Shown: one piece after another, positions 23,996 through 34,269 of the stretch
How positions within the stretch are numbered: the first letter of the stretch is position 1
How the letters are laid out: the number at the start of each line of letters is the position of its first letter
NCBI GenBank assembly: GCA_017311185.1
Contig: JAESUZ010001739.1
Span: forward strand, 682,001 to 746,000
Origin: Proteles cristata cristata
Taxonomy: Eukaryota > Chordata > Mammalia > Carnivora > Hyaenidae
DNA length: 64,000 nucleotides
Reading direction: 5' to 3'
Program-made: the position numbers and the translations under genes
The notes under the pieces: generated by a model
Told to the model about the DNA's origin: nothing
The model's input: the letters and a program-made list of their open reading frames with translations, nothing else
Database searches by the model: none

Positions 23996-24710
23996 AAATT
24001 GTAAAACAAAAAAATCAGTTCCCTCAAAAACCTCTTACCTACAAAAAACAACCAAATACAAACAGAAACAGAAAAGGGCAAAATTCAAATTCACAAACTT
24101 AAAAAGTGCTGGCAAATGGTCTAGGATAAGAACATAAAATTCTAGAGTGGAGAAGAATTAAAGTGTGGCCAGGGTCCTCGCATACCTTCACCACCCTTCT
24201 TTCATATCACACAGTGGGGTTGACAAAATCTTGGGAGTTCTCACTAATAACCCCCAAACCTGAAGAAGAGCAAATTAAACAGCTACTGTTACCTTTTCAG
24301 TCTTCTGACTGGGAAACAGAAAAGGGTTGACCAGGAGGCAATTTGAAAATGATGTTCCTGAGCACAAACTACACTAGGGAACCAGTCTGAAGCCAAAAGA
24401 ATTTCTCTGTGAGAACAGGATATGCATACTTCCTCCCACTTTCCTAATTAGGTGAAATGAAACCAAACAATATATTTAGTCAAATCACAGAAGTGAGAAC
24501 ACAGTTCTGAAAATCTAAGAGCATGTCATCACTATACCCATGGACCACAGAAAAAAATGTATATATTAAGGAAAAGACTTTTAAACTGTAGCTCAAAGGA
24601 GAAAAGAAAATTGGAGTTGGATACGGTGGTAAGAAGAGTGCCTCACAGCCTTCTATGAGGACATAAAGAGAGTATGAACATGAAGGTCCAAGCAAGTACA
24701 AGAATGATTT
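23996..24710. other. Intron DNA, nothing firmly recognised
   Basis: May be an eroded LINE-1/HAL1 5' region by composition. No diagnostic motif. Confidence 0.3.
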
Positions 24711-24725
24711 AGAAACAGTATGGCA

Positions 24726-24951
24726 GGGGCACCTGGGTGGCTCAGTCAGTGAAGCATCTGACTTCGGCTCAGGTCATGATCTCATGGTTCATGGGTTCGA
24801 GACCCACACTGGGCTCTGTGCTGACGGCTAGGTCAGAGCCTGGAGCCTGTTTCAGGTTCTGTATCTCCCTCTCTCTCTGACCCTCCCTTGCTCATGCTGT
24901 CTCTATCTCTCTCTCAGAAATAAATAAAACATTAAAAAAATCTTTTTAAAA
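24726..24951 (+). mobile_element. Carnivore tRNA-Lys SINE with perfect TSD
   Basis: Full element, head GGGGCACCTGGGTGGCTCAG. Perfect 15-bp TSD AGAAACAGTATGGCA at 24711-24725 and 24952-24966. Confidence 0.96.
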
Positions 24952-25098
24952 AGAAACAGTATGGCAATCTGGCATACATATTACATCAGTCAATCAATCA
25001 ATTGATCAATAAGAAAGGAAAAGAACAAGCACAAGACAGTCAAATATAAAAGACACAACTCAAAGAACAGAAGAGTTTTCCTAAGACTTTGAGGTCTA

Positions 25099-25326
25099 GG
25101 GGCACCTGGGTGGCTCAGTCGGTTAAGCGCCGACTTCGGCTCACATCATGATCTCATGGTTCGTGGGTTCGAGCCCCGTGTCAGGCTCTGTGCTGACAGC
25201 TCAGAGCCTGGAGCTTGTTTCAGATTCTGTGTCTCCCTCTCTCTCTGCCCCTCCCCTGCTCATGCTGTCTCTCTCTCTCTCTCTCTCTCAGAAATAAATA
25301 AAACATTAAAAATATTAGGGAAAAAA
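25099..25326 (+). mobile_element. Carnivore tRNA-Lys SINE
   Basis: Full element. TSD AAGACTTTGAGGTCTA (25083-25098) and the same with one extra T at 25327-25343. Confidence 0.96.
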
Positions 25327-25343
25327 AAGACTTTTGAGGTCTA

Positions 25344-25600
25344 TATTAACCTAATAAAAACATGGCTAATAAGAAGAGATGACAAACACGATTTAAAAAG
25401 AGACAGAAAAATTTAAAACCACCATTAAAAAACTGATAAATTTAAAACATCACAAAACTAAGATAGAGCTGAAAATTATATTACTATCATAAAAATCTGA
25501 GATAACTGTAGAAAATACAAATTCTATAAAGAAATGATTAAAAAGAAGTCAATATATGGAAGACTATCACAAAAGATCCAAAATAAGATTCAAGAGACAA
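25344..25600 (+). other. A-rich intron DNA, possibly old LINE-1 ORF1
   Basis: Lysine-coding composition on the plus strand, directly left of an L1 3'UTR. No diagnostic motif. Confidence 0.3.
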
Positions 25601-25604
25601 AACA

Positions 25605-25830
25605 GATAAATATATAAGAACTGGGGGATGGGAAGAGAAGAGAGGGAAACAAATCACAAAGACTCTTAATGATAAAGAATAAACTATGGGCTGAGAGAGA
25701 GAGGTGAGTGGGAGATAGGCTAGGTGGGCTAAGAAGGGTGTTGTATACAAGTGATGGATCACTGAATTCTACTCCTGAAACCAATATTGCAGTGTATGTT
25801 AACTAATTAAAATTTTTTTAAAAAATAAGG
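25605..25830 (+). mobile_element. Carnivore LINE-1 3' end fragment
   Basis: AAAGACTCTTAATGATAAAG, then GGGCTGAGAGAGAGAGGTGA and CTACTCCTGAAACCAATATT are the usual wording of carnivore L1 3'UTRs, ending in an A-rich tail. Confidence 0.7.
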
Positions 25831-26326
25831 ATGGTGGGTGTTCCTGATATAAAGCTAATAAAATAATATATATTAAAATTGACCCCTGAATAAGATGGGG
25901 GTTAGGGGTGCTGACTACCCCCTGCACAATCAAAAATCGATGTGTAACTTCTGACTCCCCCAAACTTAACAACTAACAGCAAACTACTGACTGGAACTCT
26001 TACCAGTAAGAAACAGTTGATTAGCCAGAGGCAAGATGGGGGAGAAGCAGGGAGGTCTGTGCATTTCGCTCGCATCCATCTCTCAAACAGAGAAGGCCTG
26101 AAGCCATAGGACACTGAGCCCCAGGAGTTTGGGAAGAGAAAGACACAGAGTACACTGGGAAAGCAACCTCCTAAGTACGTGAGTGTGAACTGGGGAAGAT
26201 AAAAGTGGGCCGCGAACGGAGACATGGAGGGGAGCTGTGGTGAGTCGAGGGGAAAAGAAAGAGCGGTGGAAACTGCTCATAAAACTGTTCCTGGAGAAAG
26301 AAAAAAACCTCGGCTCTGACGGAGAG

Positions 26327-26402
26327 GTTTTTTTTTTTTTTGTCAATCTCTTTTTTTAAATAGTTTATTGTCAGTTTGGTTTCCATATAACACCCAGTGC
26401 TC
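26327..26402 (-). mobile_element. Inverted LINE-1 3' end fragment inside the plus-strand LINE-1
   Basis: A poly-T run followed by AAATAGTTTATTGTCAG and TTTCCATATAACACCCAGTG is the antisense of the L1 3' terminus. It joins directly to sense ORF2 linker sequence at about 26403. Confidence 0.88.
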
Positions 26403-29264
26403 CTAACAGCTCACCTAAAGGAACTAGAGGCAGGGCAACAAGAGCACCCCAAACCCAGTAGAAGAAGAGAAATAGTAAAAATCAGAGTAGAAATAAACAA
26501 CATAGAGACCAAAGAAACAATTGAACAGATCAATGAAACCAAGAGTCGGTTTTTTGAAAAAATAAACAAAATTGACAAACCACTAGCCAGGCTTCTCAAA
26601 AAGAAAAGAGAGAGCACTCAAATAGACAAAATCATAAATGAAAATGGAATTATTAGAACCAACCCCTCAGAAATACAAGCAATTATCAGGGAATACTATG
26701 AAAAATTATATGCCAACAAAATGGACAATTTAGTAGAAATGGACAAATTGCTAAACAGAAACTCACTACCAAAATTCACACCGGAAGAGATGGAAAATCT
26801 GAACAGACCCATAACCAGTGAGGAAATCGAATCAGTTATCAAACATCTCCCAACAAATAGGAGCCCTGGGACAGATGGCTTCCCTGGGGAATTTTACCAG
26901 ACATTTAAAACAGAATTAATACCCATTCTTTTCAAACTATTCCAAAAAAATAGAAATAGAAGGAAAACATCCAGACTCATTTTATGAAGCCAGCATCACT
27001 TTGATTCACAAGTCAGACAGAGACCCAGCAAAAAGAGAGAACTACAGGCCAATATCCCTGATGAATGAAGATGCAAAAATCCTCAACAAGATACTTGCAA
27101 ATCGAATCCAATAGCACATAAAAAGAATTATCCACCAAGATCAAGTGGGATTCATTCCTGGGTTACAGGGCTGGCTCAATATTTGCAAATCAATCAATGT
27201 GATACATTAGAAAAGAAAAGATAAAAACCATATGATCCTGTCGATAGAGGCAGAAAAAGCATCTGACAAGATACAACATCCCTTAATAAAGACGCTCAAG
27301 AAAGTTGGAATACAAGGAACTTATATAAACGTCATAAAAGCAATCTATGAGAAGCCCTCAGCTAACATCATCCTCAATGGGGAAAAACTGAGAGCTTTCC
27401 TCCTGAGATCAGGAACACGACAGGGTTGAGCAATCTCAGCACTGTTGTTTAACCTAGTGCTTGAAGTCCTAGCATCGGCCATCAGACAACAAAAGGAAAT
27501 AAAAGGCATCAGAATTGGCAAAGAAGACGTCAGACTTTCACTTTTCGCAGACGACATGATACTCTGCGTAGAAGACCCGACAGCCTCTGCCAGAAGCCTA
27601 CTAGAACTGATCCAACAATTCAGCAAAGTTGCAGGGCACAAAATCAACGTCCAGAAATCGGTTGCATTTTTATACACCAATAATGAAGCAACAGAAAGAG
27701 AAATCAAGAAGCTGATCCCATTCACAATTGCACAAAAAAGCATAAAACACCTAGGAATAAACCTAACCAAGGATATAGGTGATCTGTATGATGAGAACTA
27801 TAGAAAACTTATGAAGGAAATTAAGGAAGACACAGAGAAACGGAGAAACATCCCATGCTCATGGATCGGAAGAATAAATATTATTAAAATGTTAGTACTA
27901 CCCAAAGCACTCTACACATTCAATGCAGTCCCAATCAAAATTTCACCAGCATTCTTCTCAAACCTAGAACAAACTATCCTAACATCTGTATGGAACCACA
28001 GAAGACCCCGAATAGCCAAAGGTAATGTTGAAGAAGAAAACCAAAACGGGAGGCGTCACCACCCCAGACTTTAGCCTCAACTACAAAGCTGTCATCATCA
28101 AGACAGTATGGTATTGGCACAAAAACAGACACATAAACCAATAGAAAACTTGCAATTGGACCCACAAATGTATGGCCAACTAATCTTTGACAAAGCAGGA
28201 AAGAGTAGCCAATGGAAATAAGGAAGCCTCTTTAACAGATGGTGAGAACTGGACAGCAACATGCAGAAGAATGAAACTAGATCACTGTCTCACACCAGAC
28301 ACAAAAATAAACTCAAAATGGAAAAAGGACCTGAATGTGAGACAGGAAACCATTGAAACCCTAGAGGAGAAAGCAGGAAACAACCTCCTTGACCTCAACC
28401 GCAGCAATTTCTTACTTGACACATCCCAAAGGCAAGGGAATCAAGAGCAAAAATGAAATCTTGGGACCTCATCAAGATAAAAAGCTTCTGGTTGGCAAAG
28501 GAAGCAACAAAACTAATAGGCAGCTGACAGAATGGGAAAAGATAGTTGCAAATGACATATCAGATAAAGGGCTAGTATCCAAAATCTATGAGGAACTCAC
28601 CAAACTCCACACCCGAAAAACAAATAATCCAGTGAACAAATGGGCAGAAGACATGAACAGACACTTCTCCAAAGAGGACATCCAGAGGGCCAATAGACAC
28701 ATGAAACGATGCTCAGCGTCCTTCATCATCAGGGAAATACAAATCAAAACCACACTGAGGTACCACCTCACGCCGGTCAGAGTGGCTAAAATGAACAAAT
28801 CAGGAGACTCTAGATGCTGGCGAGGATGTGGAGAAACAGGCACCCTTCTACACTGCTGGTGGGAATGTAAACCAGTGCAGCCCCTCTGGAAAAAAGTGTG
28901 GCGATTCCTCAAAAAATTAACAACAGAACTCCCCTATGACCCAGCAATAGCACTGCTAGGAATTTACCCAAGGGATACAGGAGTGCTGATGCATAGGAGT
29001 ACGTGCACCCCAATGTTCATAGCAGCTCTCTCAACAATAGCCAAAACGTGGAAAAAGCCTAAGTGTCCATCAACTGATGACTGGATCAAGAAGATGTGGT
29101 TTATCTATACCATGGAATACTACATGGCAATGAGAAACAATGAAATCTGGCCATGTGTAGCAACACGGATGGACCTTGAGGGTGTTAGGCTGAGCGAAAT
29201 AAATCAGGCAGCGAAGGACAGATACTGTATGTTTGCACATATAGGTGGATTAGGAGGAACTTAA
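26403..29264 (+). pseudogene. LINE-1 ORF2 remnant lacking endonuclease
   Basis: Starts in the linker ([11 protein letters not shown]), continues through the RT fingers ([17 protein letters not shown] at about 26860), then the palm with [10 protein letters not shown] near 27540 and the cysteine-rich C-terminal domain to 29264. It has frameshifts near 26960 and a TGA at 27427-27429 after RQG. Further shifts near 28075 and 28400 are shared with the minus-strand copy. Retains the 386-bp RT segment deleted from that copy. Not functional. Confidence 0.93.
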
Positions 29265-29654
29265 CAGAGGAGCATGGGGGAGAAGAAGGGGGAAAATAGT
29301 TGGGGAGAGGGAGGGAGGCAAACCATAAGAGACTCTTGAATGCTGAGAACAAACTGAGGGCTGATGGGGTTGTGGGAGAGGGAAAGGGGGGTGATGGGCA
29401 CGGAGGAGGGCACGGGTTGGGATGAGCACTGGGTGTTATATGGAAACCAACTTGACGACAAACTATTTAAGAAAAAAAAAAAAAGAAACAGTTGAATAAT
29501 ACATGGTTTGTATGCTATATACATTACATACTGTATTCTTACAATAAAGCTAGAGAAAATAATATTAAGAAAATCATAGGAAGAAAAATATATTTACAGT
29601 ACTATACTGTATTTATAAAAAAAAATTCACATAGAAGTGGACAGGCACAGTTCA

Positions 29655-29842
29655 GGACATCTAGGTGGCTCAGTTGGTTAAGTTTCAAACTTTGGTTCAG
29701 GTTACAGTCTCAGAGTTCATGTGTTTCAAGCTCCACATTGGGGTTGCTGCTCTCAGCAGAGAGCCTGCTTCAGATCCTCTACCGCCCCCCACTCTGCCTC
29801 ACCCCCACTCTTGGTCTATATCAAAAAATAAACATTAAAAAA
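29655..29842 (+). mobile_element. Older carnivore tRNA-Lys SINE
   Basis: Diverged head GACATCTAGGTGGCTCAG and AATAAACATTAAAAAAAG tail. Imperfect TSD GTGGACAGGCACAGTTCA / GTTGACAGACAACAGTTCA. Lies within the Tigger remnant. Confidence 0.88.
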
Positions 29843-29892
29843 AGTTGACAGACAACAGTTCAAACCTGTGCTGTTCAAGCGGTCAACTATAT

Positions 29893-30774
29893 ATATATGA
29901 AATACTACATGAACAAAGAAAGTGGATCTACCGACTGAAAGAGCACAACAGTGACCCAGGAAAATATGCTTCAGTACATTCAAAAGCAATATATACCCTA
30001 AACTTCATAGGTAAAATAGTTGTTAGCCAACCAAGCATAATAATAAATTACTTCTAACAGGGAAAAAATCAGGCTGTCCTCTGACTTCTCTGCAACAGTA
30101 AAAGCATGGTTTACAAAGTTTTGAACAAAAGAAAGGGAGATCTAAATTTACTCTACTCAGGCAAGATCTTGTTAAAAGGCTATCATTTTCAAACATGAAA
30201 TAACTCAGCACCCCACAAAGCACTTCCTAAATGGGGAAGGGGTGGTGTGTGGGACACACATGGGGAAAGGAACAATTAAGATCTTATTCAAAATGATGAA
30301 CAAAGAAATGCAGAAGTGACGGTAAAGGGACTTGTCTTGAGTAGTGAATATAATTGAATGGAAAACTAATATATAAAGCAAAGTAATACGTAGAAAACTA
30401 ATATGAAGCACATGTACAAATTATGGTCACAGAACAGAATTAAAAACATAAACTGGGATAATGTAAAAAAATAATGTAACTAAAGAACTCAGAAGTGGAG
30501 GAGATTGAAAGTACACTATTGCTGATGTCTTCATCTTTTTTGGCTGGTCAAGACAGTCAACAGTATCTAAAACTGAAAACAGTATTTAAAAGACTATGCA
30601 TTTAAAAATGACTACAATGATAAATTTTGTTATGTTATTTTATAATAAAAAAAGAAAAAAGAGACTCAATGCTCTTTACCTTGTTCTTAACAGAAGGAAT
30701 GTTCGATATAAAATATAACTCAAATCCACTTCATCTTTCCTGTTAAATAGATTTCAGTATGTTAACTAACTGGA
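29893..30774. other. Intron DNA, nothing recognised
   Basis: A/T-rich. Short frames only; no RNA gene or exon signal. Confidence 0.5.
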
Positions 30775-30990
30775 TTTTTTTAAAATATTTATTTATTTTT
30801 GAGAGAGAGAGAGAGGGAGTCAAACCACAAGTGGGGGAGGGGCATAAAAACAGGGAGACACAGAATCTGAAGCAGGCTCCAGGCTCTGAGCTGTCAGCAC
30901 AGCCTGACACAGGGCTTGAACCCACGAACTGTGAGATCTCAAACCTGAGCCAAACTCAGATGCTTAACCAACTGAGCCACTCAGGCGCCC
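30775..30990 (-). mobile_element. Carnivore tRNA-Lys SINE
   Basis: Antisense tail ATTTATTTATTTTTGAGAGA, head GAGCCACTCAGGCGCCCC. Imperfect TSD TTAACTAACTGG / TTAACTAAGTGG. Confidence 0.92.
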
Positions 30991-31174
30991 CTTAACTAAG
31001 TGGCACTTAAATAAAAACTTGAAAAAAAATAGATTTCATTAAGTAACATGTATAATAAATCCCATTTCTCTAAAAGTATTTCAATCTGTTTATCCATTTG
31101 TCCATATTTTCATATGTACACAATTGAAAGATGTCTGAAATAATATTTACCTAATGTTAATGATTTTTTTTTTG

Positions 31175-31519
31175 GGGGGGGGTAGGCTCCTCAGCCAGCA
31201 TGGTGCCCAATACAGGGCCTGAACTTAAGACCCGGGTTGAGATCAAGAATTGTGGATGCTCGGGGTGCCTGGGTGGCTTAGTCGGTTAAGCGTCCGACTT
31301 TCGCTTAGGTCATGATCTCGCGGTTCGTGGGTTCGAGCCCCGCGTCGGGCTCTGTGCTGACTGCCAGCTCAGAGCCTGGAGCCTGTTTCAGAGTCTGTGA
31401 CTCCCTCTCTCTCTGACCCTCCCCTGCTCACGCTCTCTCTCTCTCTCTAGAAATAAATAAAACATTAAAAAAAAAAAAAAAAGAATTGTGGATGCTCAAC
31501 TGAGCCACTCAGGCTCCCT
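31175..31519 (-). mobile_element. Older SINE fragment split by a young SINE
   Basis: The left piece (about 31175-31261) has CAATACAGGGCCTGAACTTA and GGTTGAGATCAAGAATTGTG. The right piece (31498-31519) has AACTGAGCCACTCAGGCTCC. Together they form an antisense tRNA-derived SINE, interrupted at 31262-31480. Confidence 0.8.
31262..31480 (+). mobile_element. Young-subfamily carnivore SINE, nested
   Basis: Full element with the TTTCGCTTAGG and GACTGCCAGCTC variants. Perfect 17-bp TSD AAGAATTGTGGATGCTC at 31245-31261 and 31481-31497, lying inside an older SINE of opposite orientation. Confidence 0.97.
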
Positions 31520-31639
31520 GATGGTCATTTCTAAATGATAAAGTTTATGGTGATGCTTAAAAAAAATAACATGCTTTCTACATTTCTTCTTAGCTTGACT
31601 TTTTTTTTAGCTCTAAAAGTTTATTTATATTTAATTTTA

Positions 31640-32000
31640 GGTTGTGATTAAATATGCATAAAACTTACATTTTAACCATTTTTAAGTGCACAGTTTGTGT
31701 TATGTACATTTCACATTGTTGTGCAGCCATCCATCTCCAGGAATTTTCCATATTCCTAACAGAAACTGCACCCATTAAACAATAACACCCACTTCCATCT
31801 GTCCCCTCAGTTCTTGGCAACCAACATTCTACTTTCACTCTTTATAGATTTGATGATTTTAGGTATTTTGTATAAGTAGAATCATACAAGATTTTTCTTT
31901 TTGGGTCTGGCTTATTTCACTTAACATAATATCCTCCAGGTTGTTGCAGGCATCAAACTTTCCTTCCTTTTTAAGGCTGAATAATATTCCATTTTATGTA
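31640..32000 (-). mobile_element. Old LINE-1 3' end
   Basis: The plus strand gives antisense L1M wording: CATTTTTAAGTGCACAGTTTG-type, ACATTGTTGTGCAGCCATCC, GGCTTATTTCACTTAACATA and AAGGCTGAATAATATTCCAT. Confidence 0.75.
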
Positions 32001-32930
32001 TACACATTTTCCCTTGCTGCTTTTAAGATTCTCCTTGACTTCTGACAGTATAATTATCATGTGTTTTTACTGTAGGCTCTTTGGGCTTATCCTGAAATTC
32101 ACTGAGCTCTGGAATTTGGTGAGCCTTTTAGATTTGTAAAATCATGTCCTTCTTCAAATTTGATATTTTCAGCTATTATTTCTTCAAATAGAATATGAAG
32201 GGGAAGATTATTCCACCCTTTTCTCTCTCTTCTTCTGAGACTCCCATAATGTCTATATTGCTCTACTTAACGATGTCCCACTAAGTCCTTTAGGGTCTGC
32301 TCTGTTCCCTTTTCTTTATCCTTTCTTCTTTTTACTCCTCAGTCTCAAACACTTCAAATGCCCTGTCTTTAAAATTTTTTTTAAGTTTTTAATTAATTAA
32401 TTGAGAGAGAGAGAGAACATGCATACATAAGCAGAGAAGAGACAGAGAGGGAGGGAGAGAGAAATACTACCAGGCTCCACACAGTGCAGAGCCCAACGTG
32501 GGGCTCAAACTTATGAACCATGAGATCATAACCTGAGCCAAAGTCAGACACTTAACCAACTGAACCACTCAGGTGTCCCTCAAATGCTCTGTCCTTAAGT
32601 TCACTGACTCCTTCTTCTGCCTGTTTGAATCTGTTGAGCCTGTCGAGTGTTTTATCAACTAGGTAATTGTATTTTTCAGCTCCAGAATTTCTATTTGGTT
32701 CTTTTTATAATTTCTATCTCTTTGCTGAAATTCTCACTTCTTCATACGTAGTTTTCCTGATTTCTTTTGTCTCTGTTTTCTTTTAGCTCTTTGAAAATAT
32801 ATAACACAATTGGTTTCAAAAATATTTAAGTTTATTTATTTATTGACACTTTAAACTACAATTAATTCAGATGTTGAAAACAGTCTACATGCTGCTTTGG
32901 TAGCTGAATCTGCTTTGGGGATAACCTAAA
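32001..32930 (-). mobile_element. Old LINE-1 ORF1-region fragment, split by a SINE
   Basis: GATATTTTCAGCTATTATTT, TTCTTCTGAGACTCCCATAA and CTCAAATGCTCTGTCCTTAA on the plus strand are the antisense of L1 ORF1. Interrupted by a SINE at 32373-32579. The 3' end of L1 lies immediately to the left, so the intervening ORF2 is missing. Confidence 0.7.
32373..32579 (-). mobile_element. Carnivore tRNA-Lys SINE
   Basis: Antisense element ending ACCACTCAGGTGTCCC. TSD TCAAATGCCCTGTCTTTAA / TCAAATGCTCTGTCCTTAA with two mismatches. Confidence 0.94.
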
Positions 32931-32937
32931 CCATGTT

Positions 32938-33154
32938 TCGTTTGTTTGTTTTAATGTTTATTTATTTTTGAGAGACAGAGACAGAGCATGAGTAGAGAGG
33001 AGCAGAGAGAGAGAGGGAGACACAGAATCTGAAGCAGGCTCCAGGCTCTAAGCTGTCAGTACAGAGCCCAATGGGGGGCTTGAACTCATGAACTGCGAGA
33101 TCATGACCTGAGCTAAAGTCAGACATTTAAACCCACTGAGCCACGCAGTTGTCC
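32938..33154 (-). mobile_element. Carnivore tRNA-Lys SINE
   Basis: Antisense element, GAGAGACAGAGACAGAGC near its tail. TSD CCTAAACCATGTT (32925-32937) / CCTAAACCAAGTT (33155-33167). Confidence 0.94.
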
Positions 33155-33309
33155 CCTAAACCAAGTTCTGATTGCTATTTTTTTAAAGTGTTGTCTTAAT
33201 CTCAGTATAATTTCAAACATTGTTGTTCACTCTGATGACTATTGTTCTCACATCTGATCTCTAAAATCTATTTTAAAGACCCCCCCCAAAATTTAAAACA
33301 GGCTCAAAT

Positions 33310-33660
33310 ATTTGTACACACACATTCATGGTAGCATTATTTACAAGAGCCAAAGTTGAAAGCAAGTCAAGTGTCCATGAACGGATTAATTGATAAAATG
33401 TAGCATATTAATACAATGGAATATTATTCAGCCTTTAAAAAGGAAGGATAATGAGGACATTAAGCTAAGTGATTTTAAGTCAGTCCCAAACAAATACTGT
33501 AAGACTCTACCTACGTGAGGTATGTAACAGTAGTCAAAATCATAAATACTAAGTAAAATGGTGGGTGCCTGGGGCTGGGGGGAGGGAGAAATGGGGAGTT
33601 AGTGGGTACAGATTATCAACTGGGGAAAACATTTTATCTGGAAGCCCCCAAACCACCTCC
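33310..33660 (+). mobile_element. Old LINE-1 3' end
   Basis: GCATTATTTACAAGAGCCAA, AGTGTCCATGAACGGATTAA, AATGGAATATTATTCAGCC and TGGTGGGTGCCTGGGGCTGG are classic L1 3' wording on the plus strand. Confidence 0.8.
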
Positions 33661-34065
33661 TGTACTTAGACTGCTGTGCAACAACCCCCAAGAAGCTCAG
33701 AAAGTCAGTTTCCATGTCAGCAGTATTGCTGTCTTAGCTGGGCAAACAGGCTCCCTTCACTTGTTCAATACACTATACTGAGTACCAGGTAGCTGGATTT
33801 AGGAGTGGGGAGAGAAGGTGCAAAGAGATAAGTGGTAGAGAGGATATAGTCACATACAGAAAAGGGTATGGGGTGTAAGAACTGCCTCAATTATCCATAT
33901 CACCATACCTGTCTATACTCAATTCTGAAGTCTCTGAACTATGAAGTATTAGAAAAAAGCATTTTGTAAAACATAAACAAAGTAAATGAACAATTTTGTA
34001 ATTGTCTTTGATTTCCCTGTTCTTTTTCTTTTGTTATTTTACCTAATTTTTACTCCATGTCATTC
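33661..34065. other. Intron DNA, nothing recognised
   Basis: No repeat or exon signal recognised. Confidence 0.5.
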
Positions 34066-34069
34066 TCAC

Positions 34070-34265
34070 AATCTGATAAATTTTCTTTTGATCCAACAAT
34101 TCTACTTCCTAGGTATCTATTCTTCCTTCTAGGTATCTATCCTAACAGATAAGCTCCCACATGTGCAAATTTGCTTTTGTATAAGTAAGTTTGTATAGAG
34201 AAGCACTGTTTGCATTAGCAAAAGCCTAGAAACAACCCAAGTATCTGTGAAAATTAATAAAAGAA
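34070..34265 (+). mobile_element. Old LINE-1/HAL1 3' fragment
   Basis: TTGATCCAACAATTCTACTT, then AAAGCCTAGAAACAACCCAA and GTATCTGTGAAAATTAATAA. Contains an internal repeat of TTCCTNCTAGGTATCTAT-type sequence at about 34106-34142. Confidence 0.55.
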
Positions 34266-34269
34266 AATC

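Larger units (their letters stand above)
26021..29482 (+). mobile_element. Young LINE-1, plus strand, internally rearranged
   Basis: Inserted with a perfect 13-bp TSD, AAGAAACAGTTGA, at 26008-26020 and 29483-29495. It has three parts: 5'UTR (26021 to about 26326), about 75 bp of inverted L1 3' end with a poly-T (about 26327-26402), and ORF2 from the linker through the 3'UTR (26403-29470) plus A tail. All of ORF1 and the ORF2 endonuclease are missing. It is antisense to CCDC138. From 27381 to 29314 it matches the minus-strand L1 exactly wherever I compared. Confidence 0.95.
25878..29892 (+). mobile_element. Tigger-type (pogo) DNA transposon remnant, split by two insertions
   Basis: The left piece (25878-26020) begins TTGACCCCTGAATAAGATGG and contains AAATCGATGTGTAACTTCTG. 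The middle piece (29496-29640) contains TACTGTATTCTTACAATAAA and AGAAAATCATAGGAAGAAAA. The right piece (29859-29892) reads AGTTCAAACCTGTGCTGTTC then AAGCGGTCAACTATATA. The ends are inverted repeats beside TA, as in Tigger MITEs (Tigger2-like from memory). A LINE-1 (26021-29482) and a SINE (29655-29842) interrupt it. Confidence 0.75.
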
